From: Peribacillus faecalis
GTDB taxonomy: Bacteria; Bacillota; Bacilli; Bacillales; DSM-1321
Assembly (NCBI RefSeq): GCF_014712675.1
Contig: NZ_JACXSI010000045.1
Location: 62,001 to 126,000, forward strand
Direction: 5' to 3'
Length of the DNA stretch: 64,000 bases
Shown: positions 17,624 to 25,983 of the stretch, in pieces
How the letters are laid out: each line of letters opens with the position of its first letter
Numbering within the stretch: the first letter of the stretch is position 1
Position numbers and translations under genes: made by a program
Notes under the pieces: model-generated
Database searches by the model: none
Seen by the model: only the letters and a program-made list of their open reading frames with translations
What the model was told of the DNA's origin: nothing

Positions 17624-17833
17624 AGAAAAACCGTCACCTGTCCTTTTTCATTATGATTAAGCTACTTTAGATATACCTCAATGAAAAAGGAGACATGCGG
17701 GAACCGAAAAGCGGAAGCGGCCTGCAAGTAAGGAACATCGACTAAGGACGCTACGTCCGCATGTCTTCGCCGTTTGACCTACATCCTGTAGGCTTCATGG
17801 GAGGTGTAAGGTCTAGACATCCATCTAAGTTCA
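17624..17833 (+). repeat. Modular hairpin repeat element, copy 5
   Basis: The copy starts AGAAAAACCGTCACCTGTCC and carries the CCTTTTTCATT/AATGAAAAAGG hairpin, then GGGAACCGAAAAGCGGAAGCGG. The arm AACATCGAC..CGCCGTTTGACC and a CCTACATCCTGTAGG hairpin follow, then TTCATGGGAGGTGTAAGG. The tail is CTAGACATCCATCTAAGTTC. The GCATGC closing stem has a mismatch in this copy. No terminal direct repeat is seen. It lies in the 17452-17978 gap. Confidence 0.83.
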
Positions 17834-17854
17834 ATAGTTTTAATCTTATCAATT

Positions 17855-17889
17855 TAAAAAACGACGAAGATTCAACCTCTCCGTCGTTC
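17855..17889 (-). terminator. Terminator downstream of yozD
   Basis: AACGACG pairs with CGTCGTT and is followed on the minus strand by six Ts. It lies about 90 bases past the yozD stop. Confidence 0.75.
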
Positions 17890-17977
17890 GATTATTTTGC
17901 CTTCTCAGTTAGCAAACAGAATATTTCATTTTTCACACATAAGCGAGCAAGATTTCCATTCTGCCGGCAGCACTCGA

Positions 17978-18148
17978 TTATTCCTCTTCTTCCTCATCAA
18001 TAATGCATTTATCAAGCAAGTAATCAAATGTGATATCCGCCAATTCCTCAAGCTCTTCAGTTGAAGGTACATATCCACGCTTCGTTAATTCTCTAAAGAA
18101 GAAATCCGCAATTTCCTCTGTATCAATAACAACCTCAATCTCACGCAA
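17978..18148 (-). CDS. yozD: YozD-like small acidic protein
   Basis: The 56-residue protein reads LREIEVVIDTEEIADFFFRE at the N-terminus and ends with Asp/Glu. It has no membrane segment. The start is TTG at 18148, chosen because GGGAGG stands eight bases before it; upstream ATG codons lack a site. Size, sequence style and position beside yodN, as I recall from B. subtilis, support the name. The function is unknown. Confidence 0.72.
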   Translation of the reverse strand: MREIEVVIDTEEIADFFFRELTKRGYVPSTEELEELADITFDYLLDKCIIDEEEEE

Positions 18149-18240
18149 TATGATCGCCTCCCTTAATTTACCTTTATGTGCGTTAAATCCATAATAGTAC
18201 ATTTTACAGAAAAGTACAATAAATGAAAAAAATACAAATT

Positions 18241-18951
18241 TTATGTTTTAAAGCTATTTTTCTTCTTCTTTGTCAATGACTGCGATGTAAGCCCTTTAAG
18301 CTTCAGCAAAGCCATAATCATCACTTTTTTATACTCTTCGTCGTGAAAGGTTTTATAAAGCTGGGAGTAATCATTATATAAATCCAATAAATCATCAATC
18401 AGCTGCTTCTTCTCTTTTTTCTCCTGAAGAATTTTCCGTTCTGCTTTCCGAAGCGTCTGACTGGCCTTGATTTCCTTTTTACCAGCGCTGCTCTTTAATG
18501 GATACAACAAGCCAAGCTTTTGAAAATACGCTTCTGCACTCTCTGCATCTGCCACTAATATCAGTTCGTCTTCATGTGCCTCAAGCCACTCACCGTCTGA
18601 AAGTCTGGATAACTCATAAACAATGTCTTCCCAAGCATTTTCCTTATAGCGCCATATTTCTGTCCGAAAACCGACTACTTGAAAATACTCCTCTTCATAA
18701 CCGAACACTTGCACAAGGTCGCCGAAAAAATATTTATATTCAATATTGATTTGTTCCTTTTCCTGAATGATCTTGCCGTCATATTCACTAATTGGAATTA
18801 ACAAGGACTCCATAAACAAGCCTTCACTATAATTCACTTCATAAACAAATGAACCTTCCAGAAATTTAATATCAGTTATTTTGCCGACAGTGCCATACTT
18901 TTTTATGACAACTGTATCACCTACTTTATATCGTGCTTTTTTATTACTCAT
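18241..18951 (-). CDS. yodN: YodN-like protein with KOW/SH3-like N-terminus
   Basis: The 236-residue cytosolic protein has a first 60 residues that form a small beta-barrel pattern (KVGDTVVIKKYGTVGKITDIKF). A second similar unit lies around residues 70-110 (FGDLVQVFGYEEEYFQVVGF). A Lys/Glu-rich coiled region follows (about 160-200), then a helical tail. AAGGGG before the ATG at 18951 supports this start rather than codons further upstream. It is next to yozD, as I recall in B. subtilis. The role is unknown; the barrel units suggest binding to RNA or protein. Confidence 0.7.
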   Translation of the reverse strand: MSNKKARYKVGDTVVIKKYGTVGKITDIKFLEGSFVYEVNYSEGLFMESLLIPISEYDGKIIQEKEQINIEYKYFFGDLVQVFGYEEEYFQVVGFRTEIWRYKENAWEDIVYELSRLSDGEWLEAHEDELILVADAESAEAYFQKLGLLYPLKSSAGKKEIKASQTLRKAERKILQEKKEKKQLIDDLLDLYNDYSQLYKTFHDEEYKKVMIMALLKLKGLTSQSLTKKKKNSFKT

Positions 18952-19193
18952 TTCAATACATCCCCTTAAGAGAGCATTTCTTACGTTAGTATATGCGAGG
19001 TTTTTTTCGGTGTTATAAATATTGAATGTAATGGGCTTAATATCGAAATGTATCGCCATAAGTGTAAGATTGGGTTCATTGTCTATATTGAAGGATTAGT
19101 AAAAGCAAACCTGATGTTAGTTTAAAAGATTATATAAGGGGTAAGAGACTTATTAGGTGCTGAAAATATCACAGATTAAGAAAGGAGAAAAAA

Positions 19194-20147
19194 ATGACCG
19201 TTTCATCCAGAGAAAAAACGCTTACATCAATCGAGGAACTTGGAGACAGCAAGCTGTACACAATGACTTATTATGCTGATTATCATCTTGATAGTCTCCT
19301 TGAGAGAGGTGTGAAAAGCGATTCAGATTTTTATCATTTAGTCTCCGAAAACATTGCAGGCGCCACAGTGCAAGGAAACTTCGAAGGAATCGGGTGCAGT
19401 GCTTTTACCGCGATTACAGAAGATGGAGATCATGTATATGGAAGAAACTTTGATTATTTGATGGATATGGGGATTGTTGTCATCAAAACGAAGCCAAAAG
19501 AAGGATATGCATCAACAGGAATAGCAAACCTCGGATTTGTAGATGTCGGTCAGAATGACGTTTCTAAGGAAAATTATCGTCTGTTGGCTGCTCCCTACCT
19601 CTGTATGGATGGAATGAATGAGAAAGGGCTTGCTATTAGTGTGCTGTCTTTAGATGGAATCCCCACTCGCCAAAATACCGGAAAGACAAAGATTAACACA
19701 GTTATCGCCATCCGCATGGTTTTGGATAAAGCGTCTACAGTAGATGAAGCTATAAAAATGTTATCTCAATATGATATGCAGTCCTGCGGAGACACGAAAA
19801 GCTATCATTTTCTATTACATGATCGAACCGGAGTATCTAAATTGATTGAATATGTGAATGGTGAGATGATTGTAAATACCACAAACATTGCGACAAACTT
19901 TTATGTAAGCCCGATTCAAAATGGCTTAGGCCACGGTTACGACCGCTACGACATTCTGCAACAAACTTGGAACGCATCAGGCGGTATATTATCTGAAAAG
20001 GACTGCATGACTTTATTACAGAAGGTCGCTCAGGAGCCCGGCGTAAGCCTGACCAGCGAAACTCAATGGTCCGTCGTATATAACCTGGATAAACAAAAGG
20101 CAAAAGTAGCTGTCCGAAGAAACTACAATAAATGGTTTGATATATAA
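19194..20147 (+). CDS. Linear amide C-N hydrolase (choloylglycine hydrolase/penicillin V acylase-like)
   Basis: This is a 317-residue Ntn-fold hydrolase. The nucleophile is likely Cys68 in EGIGCSAFTAI, followed by YGRNFDY, LAAPYLCMDGMNEKGLAIS and the Asn/Arg region TNFYVSP. In related enzymes the cysteine becomes the new N-terminus after processing, so residues 1-67 could be a leader removed autocatalytically. This is an inference. It has no signal peptide, so action is probably cytosolic. AAAGGAG precedes the ATG. Its stop codon is the first base of repeat copy 6. Confidence 0.85.
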   Translation: MTVSSREKTLTSIEELGDSKLYTMTYYADYHLDSLLERGVKSDSDFYHLVSENIAGATVQGNFEGIGCSAFTAITEDGDHVYGRNFDYLMDMGIVVIKTKPKEGYASTGIANLGFVDVGQNDVSKENYRLLAAPYLCMDGMNEKGLAISVLSLDGIPTRQNTGKTKINTVIAIRMVLDKASTVDEAIKMLSQYDMQSCGDTKSYHFLLHDRTGVSKLIEYVNGEMIVNTTNIATNFYVSPIQNGLGHGYDRYDILQQTWNASGGILSEKDCMTLLQKVAQEPGVSLTSETQWSVVYNLDKQKAKVAVRRNYNKWFDI

Positions 20148-20439
20148 GAAAAACCGGCACCGGTCCTTTTTCATTTTTGTTTTCGCTCCTTGCTACGTCT
20201 TCAATGAAAAAGGAGGCATGCGGGAGGACTAAGATGAATCACACAAGAAACCCGCCTTTGGTTTCTTGGGGGAGACAGCAAGTAATGAACATCGGCTAAA
20301 ACCGTCACGTCGTGTGACAACGCCGATATGACCTACTTCCTGTAGGCCTCCGAGCATGGCAGGTGTAAGGTTAGACAGTTATCTAATTTTTAAAATATAT
20401 ACTTATCTATTAAGAAAAACCGGCACCGGTCCTTTTTCA
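20147..20439 (+). repeat. Modular hairpin repeat element, copy 6 (both terminal hairpins)
   Basis: The copy begins in the stop codon of the amide hydrolase with an ACCG-GCAC-CGGT hairpin, then CCTTTTTCATT/AATGAAAAAGG. GGACTAAG, an AGAAACC/GGTTTCT hairpin and the CATCGGC arm with GTCAC-GTCGT-GTGAC (20304-20318) follow. Then come CCTAC-TTCCT-GTAGG, CCTCCGAGCATGGC and GGTTAGACAG. A repeat of the first hairpin lies at 20413-20439. From CAGCAAGTAATG to GCATGGCAGGT it is identical to copy 10, about 43 kb away. Confidence 0.88.
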
Positions 20440-20474
20440 GTATTCACATTCAAAAATACATACTTATCTAAAAT

Positions 20475-20509
20475 AAAGAAGGAAGTTGATGAATTCAACT
20501 TCCTTCTTT
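20475..20509 (-). terminator. Terminator of yozE
   Basis: AAAGAAGGAAGTTGA pairs perfectly with TCAACTTCCTTCTTT and overlaps the stop codon. TTTATTTTAG follows on the minus strand. Confidence 0.88.
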
Positions 20510-20732
20510 ATATGTTGTATATTGTTGCGTATTGCTCCCATACATCATCGAAAATACGCATGCTGTCTAAATAGTGCCCGTTCATTTCCAAATAGGCGCT
20601 TATTTCATGATAATCGGAGGAATGCTTTGGAAAAGTATGATCCAAAAATGCATCACTCGCAAACTTTGTGATATCGTCAATGTTTTTAGGTTGACGGAAT
20701 GTTAATAAATATTGATAAAAAGACTTCACCAT
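20508..20732 (-). CDS. yozE: YozE family (UPF0346, SAM-like fold)
   Basis: The 74-residue protein has the family pattern SFYQYLLTFR, then TKFASDAFLDHTFPKHSSDYHEIS, then YLEMNG, ending FDDVWEQY. The fold is a small helical bundle and the function is unknown. GGAGGC five bases before the ATG at 20732 rules out the upstream in-frame ATG. In B. subtilis yozE is a neighbour of yodN and the kamA cluster; here the next yod-type gene (yokU) lies 16 kb further on. Confidence 0.88.
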   Translation of the reverse strand: MVKSFYQYLLTFRQPKNIDDITKFASDAFLDHTFPKHSSDYHEISAYLEMNGHYLDSMRIFDDVWEQYATIYNI

Positions 20733-20840
20733 TAAGCCTCCATACATAATTGTTTGCTATTTAATATAGCGGAATTACATGAAAACGTCTAGTGCATGAA
20801 GCCTAATTTCTAACTCAATTAAGTTTCTATAGGGATAGAT

Positions 20841-22205
20841 TTAACGTCGCGAATCTTTGCTGTAATACACCTCTCCTGTACGAGAAACAGTATTCCATTT
20901 CTTTCGGTTAATAAAATAGAATATTGTTCCAAGGACCATGAAAACTGCAACGCAAAACCTAAAAATGATTATATCTGCAATTATTGTTAAAAAGAGAGAC
21001 AACGCATTCTTTTCTTCAAATCTGCCTCCCTGCAGTTTATATAAATATAAAGCCAGCAAATTACTTGTAATACTAATGATACTTATACACACAATATAAA
21101 TTAAAATAATTATCAATGAACCAACTGAAAACTTAACAATAGCCAAATATGAAAGATAAAATAAGCTAAACATTGTAAACCCTACGCCTAAAAACGTCGT
21201 GTCTATAATGAAGAAAAATGGTAATGCACCTTTAAAAAATCGCTTAAACAAAGAGCCTGAGTATAATAAAAAACAATCCACATAAGCCTTATGCCATCTG
21301 ATTCTTTGACTGAACAAATCTCTCCAGGTGGCAGGACATTCTGTATAAGCAATTGCATTTGGAATGTATACTATCCTCTTCCCTTTATTAGCCATTGCAT
21401 ACAATTGAAATTTAAGCGTTATATCCATGTCTTCTCCAATCGTAACCCGGTATCCCCCCAGTTCCAATAATAGAGATTTCCTAAACACACCGAAAGTTCC
21501 TGATACTACATTTAATGCATTTAAGCGAGATAAGGACGCTTTTAAAATGATGAAACCTTTCAAATAATCCATGATTTGCAATTTGATCAGCAACTTTAAT
21601 TTTCTTAATTGCATTTTTCCTTTAGTGTACTCTTGACTTTGTAAGATATTAACGGTGCCGCCGCCTGCAATAACACTATCATCTGTATAGACTTCATTAA
21701 CAATCGGCAATGCACCTTTGTCCAATAAAGTATCGGCATCCAACGTGACAATTAGTTCATTTGTTGCAAAATTTATACCGGCATTGAGTGCATCAGCTTT
21801 TCCTCCATTAACTTTATTTAAGACAAATACATTTGGATAAAGAGTTGATTCATATATATTCATCATCGGTTGGTGAAAAATTGTTTCCTCATAATCTTTA
21901 TTGATTTCAACCAACTGCAACTTTTCTGCTAAATTGATCAACGTGTCATCAGTTGAACCATCGTTAATGAATATATATTCTAAATTGGGGTATTCAGTGA
22001 GTATGTTGTTTATGCTTTGTATTGAGGAAGTAACGGTGTTTTCTTCGTTAAAGCAAGGTACTAAAACCGATATACCTTGTTGGGAGGATTGTTTGTTAAG
22101 TTTATACTTTATCTGTTTCTTGATTGCCAGAAAGCCATTAATCATATGAAAGGCAATAAAAGTTGCACTAATCAAAATTATAATTAGAATTATCCAATGA
22201 AACAC
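20841..22205 (-). CDS. Membrane glycosyltransferase family 2 (PgaC/IcaA-like polysaccharide synthase)
   Basis: This is a 454-residue processive-type synthase with an N-terminal helix (2-25). The GT2 core has PCFNEENT, DGSTDDT, LDADTLLD, the acceptor motif GEDMD and QRIRWHK. Three or four C-terminal helices form a pore. It would polymerise and export a beta-linked sugar polymer from UDP-sugars; the closest well-known relatives make poly-N-acetylglucosamine or hyaluronan. The GTG start at 22205 shares a base with the TAG of the upstream deacetylase/GH16 gene (TAGTG), indicating coupled translation. Base composition is more A/T-rich than the neighbours. Confidence 0.88.
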   Translation of the reverse strand: MFHWIILIIILISATFIAFHMINGFLAIKKQIKYKLNKQSSQQGISVLVPCFNEENTVTSSIQSINNILTEYPNLEYIFINDGSTDDTLINLAEKLQLVEINKDYEETIFHQPMMNIYESTLYPNVFVLNKVNGGKADALNAGINFATNELIVTLDADTLLDKGALPIVNEVYTDDSVIAGGGTVNILQSQEYTKGKMQLRKLKLLIKLQIMDYLKGFIILKASLSRLNALNVVSGTFGVFRKSLLLELGGYRVTIGEDMDITLKFQLYAMANKGKRIVYIPNAIAYTECPATWRDLFSQRIRWHKAYVDCFLLYSGSLFKRFFKGALPFFFIIDTTFLGVGFTMFSLFYLSYLAIVKFSVGSLIIILIYIVCISIISITSNLLALYLYKLQGGRFEEKNALSLFLTIIADIIIFRFCVAVFMVLGTIFYFINRKKWNTVSRTGEVYYSKDSRR

Positions 22206-23716
22206 TATTTCGTCACCTCTTTCATAACTTTTAAATCCTTGATGACGAAATTTATTGGGAATTTAGTCTTTTCATTCGGTGAACCCGGCCAATTCCCGCC
22301 AATTACTAAGTTCATTATTAAATACATTGATTCATTCGGTATTCCTTCTGTTGATGTGAATATGTGTTCATCATCTACAAACCATTTGATCTCATCCTTG
22401 TTCCATTCAATGGAATATGTGTGGAAATCTTCGGGGTCAGTCAGCTGAATATTTGTATTCTCATTTTTTAATTTTTCTCCTTCTCTCCAATGATTCACAT
22501 AGAACGCATAACCGTACTCTTTTCCAACCGCTTCAAAAATATCTATCTCAGGTAAATAATCCTCATCTGTAGCGGATAACCAAACAGCAGGAAATGATCC
22601 TGTTGCGTAATCTGTTTTAGCTTTAAATTCAATTTTTCCATACATTAGCTCAAACTTATTTTCTGTAGTGACTTTACCTGATGTATAATTATGATCACGG
22701 TAATCTTCATCCTTGCCGATTAAATAAAGACTATTTTCTTTTATTTCTACATTTTCCGGTCGATAATACTGTAATTCAGAGTTATAGTTGATATCCTCAT
22801 CAATCAAATTCCATTTTGTTTTATCCAATTCAGAAAAATCTTCATTCCAAACTATTAACCATTTATCATCAATTAATTGTTGTTTCTCTTCTTTACTCAA
22901 ATCTTCATAGAGTATAGGCTCAACGAATGACTGTTTTAATGTTTTTTTATTTTTACTGATTTCCAGATACTCAGAAACGGTCAAAACATTTAACTCACCT
23001 TGTTTTTGCTTTTCCGAAACATAGGAAACTATTTCTTCAAAAGATTTCACATCATAAAACATGTCATACTCATCAACTTCATCGCCATATTTATGAGTCA
23101 TAAATAATAGTGTTGATTTATTCTCAATAGCAGCGTCAACTCTATCTTTTACCAACTCAGGATCTAAGCTGGTTACTAAATTCAGTGTTTTTGCTTCATA
23201 ACTAAGCTCATAGTTTTCTCCGTCCAATACCGTTCTGGCCCAAAGAAACCCCTCTTCTTTTAAAACCTCCAGTGTTACATCATTGTAACTTCCATACGGA
23301 TATAGAAACGCCTTTTCACCTCGCGTATATCCCTTATTTTTCAACCACTTTTTAGCCTCTATTATTTCTTCTCTCTGCTTTTCTTTTGATAATGTGCTCA
23401 AATCCGCGTGCGTTTTCGTGTGATTTAATAAATCCCACCCTCTGTCATACATTTCTTGTAATTGATCTTCATCTGCATAACCGGGCGTACCGACAGCTTC
23501 GCTGATAACTCCGATATTTCCTTTCAACTTATACTTGTCCAAAATCCTATACCCATCTGTATATTGAGTCTCCCATCCATCATCCATAATGAAAATTATA
23601 TTTGCTGTATCCTCTTTTATATCATTTGGAAGAGAAGTAATGACTTTCTCCTTGGAGCATGCCATTATCGGCAAAAGGAATAAAAAGCATAGTAAATAAT
23701 ATATTATTATTTTCAT
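22205..23716 (-). CDS. Lipoprotein fusing a polysaccharide deacetylase (CE4) with a GH16 glycosidase
   Basis: This 503-residue protein has a lipoprotein signal (PIMAC, Cys20). The NodB/CE4 deacetylase domain spans about 38-255: metal-binding Asp45/Asp46 in IMDDGWE, HxxxH at His99/His103, and YPYGSYN at about 140. A linker leads to a GH16 laminarinase-type domain (about 287-500) with catalytic EIDIFE (Glu390, Asp392, Glu395). It is probably anchored outside the membrane, modifying and cutting a polymer. Coupling to the synthase gene recalls Gram-negative PgaB (deacetylase plus hydrolase), but with a GH16 domain. This parallel is inferred. Confidence 0.88.
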   Translation of the reverse strand: MKIIIYYLLCFLFLLPIMACSKEKVITSLPNDIKEDTANIIFIMDDGWETQYTDGYRILDKYKLKGNIGVISEAVGTPGYADEDQLQEMYDRGWDLLNHTKTHADLSTLSKEKQREEIIEAKKWLKNKGYTRGEKAFLYPYGSYNDVTLEVLKEEGFLWARTVLDGENYELSYEAKTLNLVTSLDPELVKDRVDAAIENKSTLLFMTHKYGDEVDEYDMFYDVKSFEEIVSYVSEKQKQGELNVLTVSEYLEISKNKKTLKQSFVEPILYEDLSKEEKQQLIDDKWLIVWNEDFSELDKTKWNLIDEDINYNSELQYYRPENVEIKENSLYLIGKDEDYRDHNYTSGKVTTENKFELMYGKIEFKAKTDYATGSFPAVWLSATDEDYLPEIDIFEAVGKEYGYAFYVNHWREGEKLKNENTNIQLTDPEDFHTYSIEWNKDEIKWFVDDEHIFTSTEGIPNESMYLIMNLVIGGNWPGSPNEKTKFPINFVIKDLKVMKEVTK

Positions 23717-23948
23717 AAGATTAATTTCTCCATTTTTTCTTTATACTATTTACTATGTATAAGATATGTTCCATACTCTATGTAATATCCGCTTTAACAA
23801 CCATACAATTTTGGATTATTCTTTTATCATTAACATTTTTAGTATTACGATTACCCTTTATAAATCAAAAAAGAAGCTGATTTAGAGAGGGTACTCCATC
23901 AACTTCCTTCTTGTTAGCGATTAATCTATCATAGATAAACAAATAGAA

Positions 23949-23991
23949 AAGACAGTATAGGGCGTAATATTACGCCTCCATACTGTCTTTA
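23949..23991 (-). terminator. Terminator of the small membrane protein gene
   Basis: AAGACAGTAT..GGCGTAATATTACGCC..ATACTGTCTT forms a long stem, followed by TTCTATTTG on the minus strand. Between 23716 and this hairpin the sequence is A/T-rich promoter DNA for the exopolysaccharide pair; I see no gene there. Confidence 0.85.
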
Positions 23992-24012
23992 TGCGAAATG
24001 GTTCTTATTCCC

Positions 24013-24204
24013 TTAGCCCCAGCGACCGGATTTCCCCATCTCCAGCAACGCCCAAATCACATTAAACATTAACATCGCAACTGTGACCGGAACTGCATGA
24101 AGCCAACTTTTCCCATATTTTTGTTTAATGATTGCTACTGCATAGCCGCATGCAAATAATCCGCACATTGCCGCAACCAACATTATAACTAAAATAAAAT
24201 ACAT
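24013..24204 (-). CDS. Small two-helix membrane protein, function unknown
   Basis: The 63-residue protein has two hydrophobic segments (about 2-27 and 36-55) separated by a basic loop (IIKQKYGKSW). AAAGGGGAGAGGGAAC directly before the ATG is a strong ribosome binding site, and a good terminator follows, so it is likely a real gene. I recognise no family. It lies between the exopolysaccharide pair and the NO-associated gene, without evident link to either. Confidence 0.7.
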   Translation of the reverse strand: MYFILVIMLVAAMCGLFACGYAVAIIKQKYGKSWLHAVPVTVAMLMFNVIWALLEMGKSGRWG

Positions 24205-24429
24205 GTTCCCTCTCCCCTTTAAGACTAATCAATACCGTATCTTGCATCTAACAAAAGAATACCACGTTGTGAATTGGATAATAATGAAACCTTTGTGAAA
24301 TATTTGAATATTATTGTTCGTTTGTAATGATATATACACAAAACCCGTGAATAACTAAACAATATGTTGGTATAAATTATTATTTTCAATAAAAGAAAAG
24401 ACATCATAGATACAGGAGTTTGATTACAA

Positions 24430-24765
24430 GTGGATAGAATGAAGAGAGAAAGACAAACAATCAGCCTCATGATCAGTCTATATTGCAAGTCAGAGCATAA
24501 GCAGAAGGAGCTTTGCGAGGAATGCAAAAAATTAAAAGATTACGCCTTTTTCCGCTTAGAAAAATGCCCTTTTCAGGAAAAAAAACCGGCATGCAAAAAT
24601 TGCAAAATCCATTGCTATAAGCCGGATATGAAAAAACAAGTGAAAAAAGTTATGCGCAAAAGCGGTCCAAAGGTACTCGTACATAATCCGTATTATGCCG
24701 TCATGCATCTCATCGATAACTTTAGGAAAGCACCTGAGCTGCCAAGAAGAAGAAAAACAAACTGA
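24430..24765 (+). CDS. YgbA-type nitrous oxide-stimulated promoter family protein
   Basis: The 111-residue cytosolic protein carries the family cysteine array (LYCKSEH, LCEECKKLKDYAFFRLEKCPF, KPACKNCKIHCYKPDMKKQVKKVMRKSGPK). YgbA-like genes in other bacteria respond to nitric oxide, and the cysteines suggest a metal or Fe-S site. The start is GTG at 24430 with AGGAG about eleven bases upstream; the ATG three codons later is an alternative. Upstream (about 24300) is an AATATT-rich stretch that could be a regulator site, but it is too simple to call. Confidence 0.85.
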   Translation: MDRMKRERQTISLMISLYCKSEHKQKELCEECKKLKDYAFFRLEKCPFQEKKPACKNCKIHCYKPDMKKQVKKVMRKSGPKVLVHNPYYAVMHLIDNFRKAPELPRRRKTN

Positions 24766-24785
24766 GAACGTATCCGTTTAAAAAG

Positions 24786-24820
24786 AAATAAGCAGCCTCT
24801 ATACACGAGACTGCTTATTT
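24786..24820. terminator. Bidirectional terminator
   Basis: AATAAGCAG pairs with CTGCTTATT, between the converging YgbA-like and TSUP genes. Confidence 0.88.
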
Positions 24821-24821
24821 A

Positions 24822-25598
24822 CTATAAAATATCCATCCAAATTTTCACTGCTGTTGCCGCAATTAATATTGCTAAAATGAATTGCAATACTTTGGTGTTC
24901 ATTTTTCTGCTTATTTTCGCTCCAAGCGGTGCCGCTATGACACTGGCGATAATCATAATGAAAGCTGGCCAATAATCAACCTGCCCTGTCATCACTTTAC
25001 CGACAGTACCTCCGATGGAAGAAATAAACGTGATTGCCAAACTCGTAGCAATCGTCATTCGTGTTGGAATTTTAAGGACAACGAGCATAATCGGCACCAG
25101 CAAGAATCCTCCGGCTGCCCCGACAATACCGGAACCAATACCGACAATTAAAGCTAATCCAGCAGCTAAGCCCTTATTGAACGTAATGTCCTGAAGAGGT
25201 TTATCGTCGACTTGCTTTTTCGGAATGAACATCATAACAGCTGCAATTAATGCTAGAACACCGTAGACAATGTTGACTCCTTCCTCAGATAAAAAGCCTG
25301 AACCATAGCTCCCTATAAAACTACCAACTAAGATCGCCGCTCCCATATAAACAATGAGTGACTTATTCAAATAACCGCCTTTTCGGAAGCCCCATACCCC
25401 GGCAATCGAAGCGAACAATACTTGTACAGCGCTAATACCGGAAACTTCATGGGCTGTAAATGCCGCTATTCCGAATAACTGCGGAATGTATAAAAGCATC
25501 GGATACTTAATAATTGAGCCACCAACTCCAAGCATTCCTGATACGAATGACCCGATAAAACCGATTAAAAAGATAACGATGATAAAAGTAAAATCCAT
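24822..25598 (-). CDS. yrkJ: TSUP (TauE/SafE) family sulfur-compound exporter
   Basis: This is a 258-residue membrane protein with about eight helices in two TSUP repeats (GMLGVGGSIIKYPMLL and GAAGGFLLVPIML). The family exports sulfite, sulfoacetate or related anions. It is the last gene of a persulfide-handling cluster whose order (yrkE-F-H-I-J) I recall from B. subtilis, which fits sulfite export as the final step of sulfide oxidation. A GGGGTAT half-site lies just upstream near 25630. Confidence 0.87.
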   Translation of the reverse strand: MDFTFIIVIFLIGFIGSFVSGMLGVGGSIIKYPMLLYIPQLFGIAAFTAHEVSGISAVQVLFASIAGVWGFRKGGYLNKSLIVYMGAAILVGSFIGSYGSGFLSEEGVNIVYGVLALIAAVMMFIPKKQVDDKPLQDITFNKGLAAGLALIVGIGSGIVGAAGGFLLVPIMLVVLKIPTRMTIATSLAITFISSIGGTVGKVMTGQVDYWPAFIMIIASVIAAPLGAKISRKMNTKVLQFILAILIAATAVKIWMDIL

Positions 25599-25707
25599 GC
25601 TATGTTCCTTCTTTCGGCAAAGGGATACACGATACCCCTTACCCTATTTTTAAAATTAAGAGACAGGGGCCTCTATAAAGCTAACTTCATAGACGTCCCC
25701 TTCATCA

Positions 25708-25935
25708 TTAAGCTTTTTGGATTAAAAATCTTAATACGCCAGCATCTTCTGTTTGTTCAACAATTGTATGGCCGCCTTTACTTGCCCAAGCTGCGAAATC
25801 ATTCAATGCGCCTTTATCAGTAACAAGCACTTCCAATACTTCACCTGAGTTGATTGTATCGATTGCTTTCTTCGTTCTAACGATTGGCATTGGACAAGCT
25901 AAACCTTTTGCATCTAATGTTTTTGTAATGTTCAT
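25708..25935 (-). CDS. yrkI: TusA-family sulfurtransferase (YrkI-like)
   Basis: The 75-residue protein has the TusA signature LDAKGLACPMPIVRTKKAI with the persulfide-carrying Cys14, and the C-terminal GGHTIVEQTEDAGVLRFLI. It relays sulfane sulfur between proteins. GGAG about nine bases before the ATG at 25935 supports this start. The reading frame stays open upstream into repeat copy 7, which would add about 33 residues, but those come from the repeat tail and are not expected to be translated. Confidence 0.88.
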   Translation of the reverse strand: MNITKTLDAKGLACPMPIVRTKKAIDTINSGEVLEVLVTDKGALNDFAAWASKGGHTIVEQTEDAGVLRFLIQKA

Positions 25936-25983
25936 TTTTATATTCTCCATTTCATTGTTTAATAATGTTGTATTTTTCACGAT

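Noticed and set aside
20356-20574. Open frame starting MAGVRLDSYL in copy 6
   Set aside because: The same MAGVRLD start appears wherever the GCATGGCAGGTGTAAGGTTAGAC tail region is in frame; it is the repeat tail, not a gene. The frame then runs antisense to yozE.
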